Below are positions 62,706-64,000 of a stretch of 64,000 nt of DNA, in pieces. Positions within the stretch are counted from its first letter, which is position 1. Each line of letters starts with the position of its first letter. Where the stretch lies: NCBI GenBank assembly GCA_032173965.1, contig CM063285.1, positions 23,533,660-23,597,659 of the forward strand, read 5' to 3'. Both the position numbers and the translations under genes were made by a program. The stretch is from Sitta carolinensis (Eukaryota; Chordata; Aves; Passeriformes; Sittidae). Under the pieces are notes generated by a model. That model did no database searches. It was given only the letters and a program-made list of their open reading frames with translations, and was not told where the DNA came from.

Positions 62706-64000
62706 GCCTGAAGGCATGAAATTCTTCAAGTTAATAGAATCTTGAACTGTAATATTATTTTTAGGAACTGCAGTTTTGTGTATGTGTGGTTTTGCATTTC
62801 AACTGTAGTACTGAACCTTTGCAAGGCTTTAACTCTTATTCCATAGAAATATGTTAAAGAATCAACTAGTGGGATGTAGTATGTGAAAGCTGCCTATTTT
62901 AAGTTGGATGTTTATGTTAGAAATATACTATTCTTAGATTTGGAATTAATATTCATATTTGCTTCATGCTTGACACCTGTGAAGTCTGACATTATTTTTA
63001 TGTGCTTTAACTAAGAAACTATTTGAAAAGGTGTTTTAATTTTCAAATCCTGTAAATCAAATAGTGACAAGTCCAAGATTTATTTAGGATTTATTTAAAA
63101 CATAGATTGCAAACTCGAACTAATAATGGAAAGACAGACTGCCTAGTTCTTACTGCCAAAACAGTCACCATTTAAATGGCTTTGTGGGGATCTAATACTG
63201 GTGGATATACTAATTTATAATTGGTGCATTTTATCAAATATATGAAAGATGTTCTAAATACTTAGATTTAAATCCTGCCTTTGTGGGTTGATAAATGTCT
63301 TTTGATTCTGTTAATCTATATCTTGACAAGACCCATACACTCACAATCCCACTGGGATTTCTTTTCTGCCCTTTGAAGTATACCACACCTCAGTCTCTAC
63401 TCATGAGGAGAATTTCCACTAGTCCTCTTTTGGAAACTTTTGGAAGAACTCCACCTCAAGAAACTGGAGATCTTGACCTTAATTTCAGCTTCCTCATCAG
63501 CTGTGAAATTGCACTTTGATGTGGTGGTGCAGAAACTATAGATCTAAATGTTGGTGGTTTCTTTAGTACTGTGTCACTTGAGCAGGAGTTGCGAGAGAGA
63601 CACTGGAGACTGTAGAACAGGTATAACATGACAGTGGAAATATCATGTGGGAGAAGACAAAGGTCAAAGCTTTGCATGGAGAGAAAGAGGTCAGTTTCCT
63701 CTCATGAACAAGTTCATCTCATGTCCTCAGCTTCCCACTGGAAGTGAATGCAATCCATGGACTACAAAGCAATGTGATCATAATAAACAGGTTGGATAAG
63801 CTCCAGATATCCCAGAGGAGTTTCATTGGCATTCAGCCCATGCCAGTGGGAGGGAAACATGCCCTGCAAGCATGTCCTGAGGTATGAGACCTTGGTGTAG
63901 GCTAAAGAATACGTCAGGGAACTGACAGGAGACCCCAGTCTCTGGAGAGGTGGCTAGAGTATGAGAAGCTCAAGGAACCCTGATGGGAGCCCTGCAGAAC

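Larger units (their letters stand above)
54281..64000. other. Long non-coding stretch, no gene recognised
   Basis: About 9.7 kb with no recognisable gene. It contains homopolymers (57,111-57,124 A-rich; T18 at 60,812-60,829; A-rich at 62,272-62,285), a stem-loop at 58,962-58,990, a T/G tract at 62,638-62,705, and a high-complexity block with TAATTA and ATTGAT cores at 60,980-61,310 that may be a conserved element. The last 700 bp (63,300-64,000) are somewhat GC-richer, but I cannot assign them. Confidence 0.5.

Noticed and set aside
1..64000. CRISPR array, bacterial operon, tRNA or rRNA genes
   Set aside because: No regularly spaced direct repeats, no cloverleaf with A/B boxes and no rRNA core sequences were seen. 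The content is clearly vertebrate.

Overview
This window looks like vertebrate nuclear DNA, most likely from a bird and probably a songbird. The sequence is AT-rich and has no bacterial-style gene packing. It carries 3' fragments of CR1 LINEs, the dominant avian retroposon, and several endogenous-retrovirus (ERV) LTRs. Two of these LTRs match avian LTR types I recognise: one at about 16.6-17.1 kb and a pair at 48.17-48.93 kb. Species and chromosome cannot be read from the sequence alone.

There is no convincing intact protein-coding gene. Open frames are short and scattered on both strands, and the longest are about 145 codons and resemble nothing recognisable. The window behaves as a gene desert or part of a very large intron.

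Layout. A CR1 3' end lies at about 0.95-1.37 kb. Unannotated AT-rich DNA follows to 12.7 kb. A cluster of LTR elements spans 12.7-24.4 kb: three plus-strand LTRs at about 12.8, 15.2 and 16.6 kb; a broken provirus made of an env pseudogene (about 20.5-21.6 kb) joined through a polypurine tract to its 3' LTR (21.5-22.0 kb); and a minus-strand solo LTR (23,115-24,371) with a matching 5-bp target duplication. A shorter minus-strand LTR sits at 31,488-31,937. The next 16 kb hold only a tiny CR1 scrap (43.0 kb), homopolymers and a TA-rich microsatellite (44.76-44.88 kb). Two abutting minus-strand LTRs lie at 48.17-48.93 kb, a minus-strand CR1 at 49.34-49.49 kb, and an olfactory-receptor pseudogene (TM5 to TM7, frameshifted) at 49.85-50.30 kb. 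A last CR1 fragment is at 54.2 kb. The remainder to 64 kb holds no gene I can identify.

The functional content is therefore mostly fossil: dead retroviral env, LTR promoters and polyadenylation signals, CR1 tails and one dead chemoreceptor. The unexplained structures are a tandem pair of near-perfect hairpins (19.74-19.80 kb), a 20-bp perfect palindrome containing CpGs (49.69 kb), two exon-like open segments with good splice signals (13.80-14.00 and 36.47-36.60 kb), and several complex AT-rich blocks with homeodomain-like cores that may be conserved enhancers. I did not find a new multi-gene biological system here.
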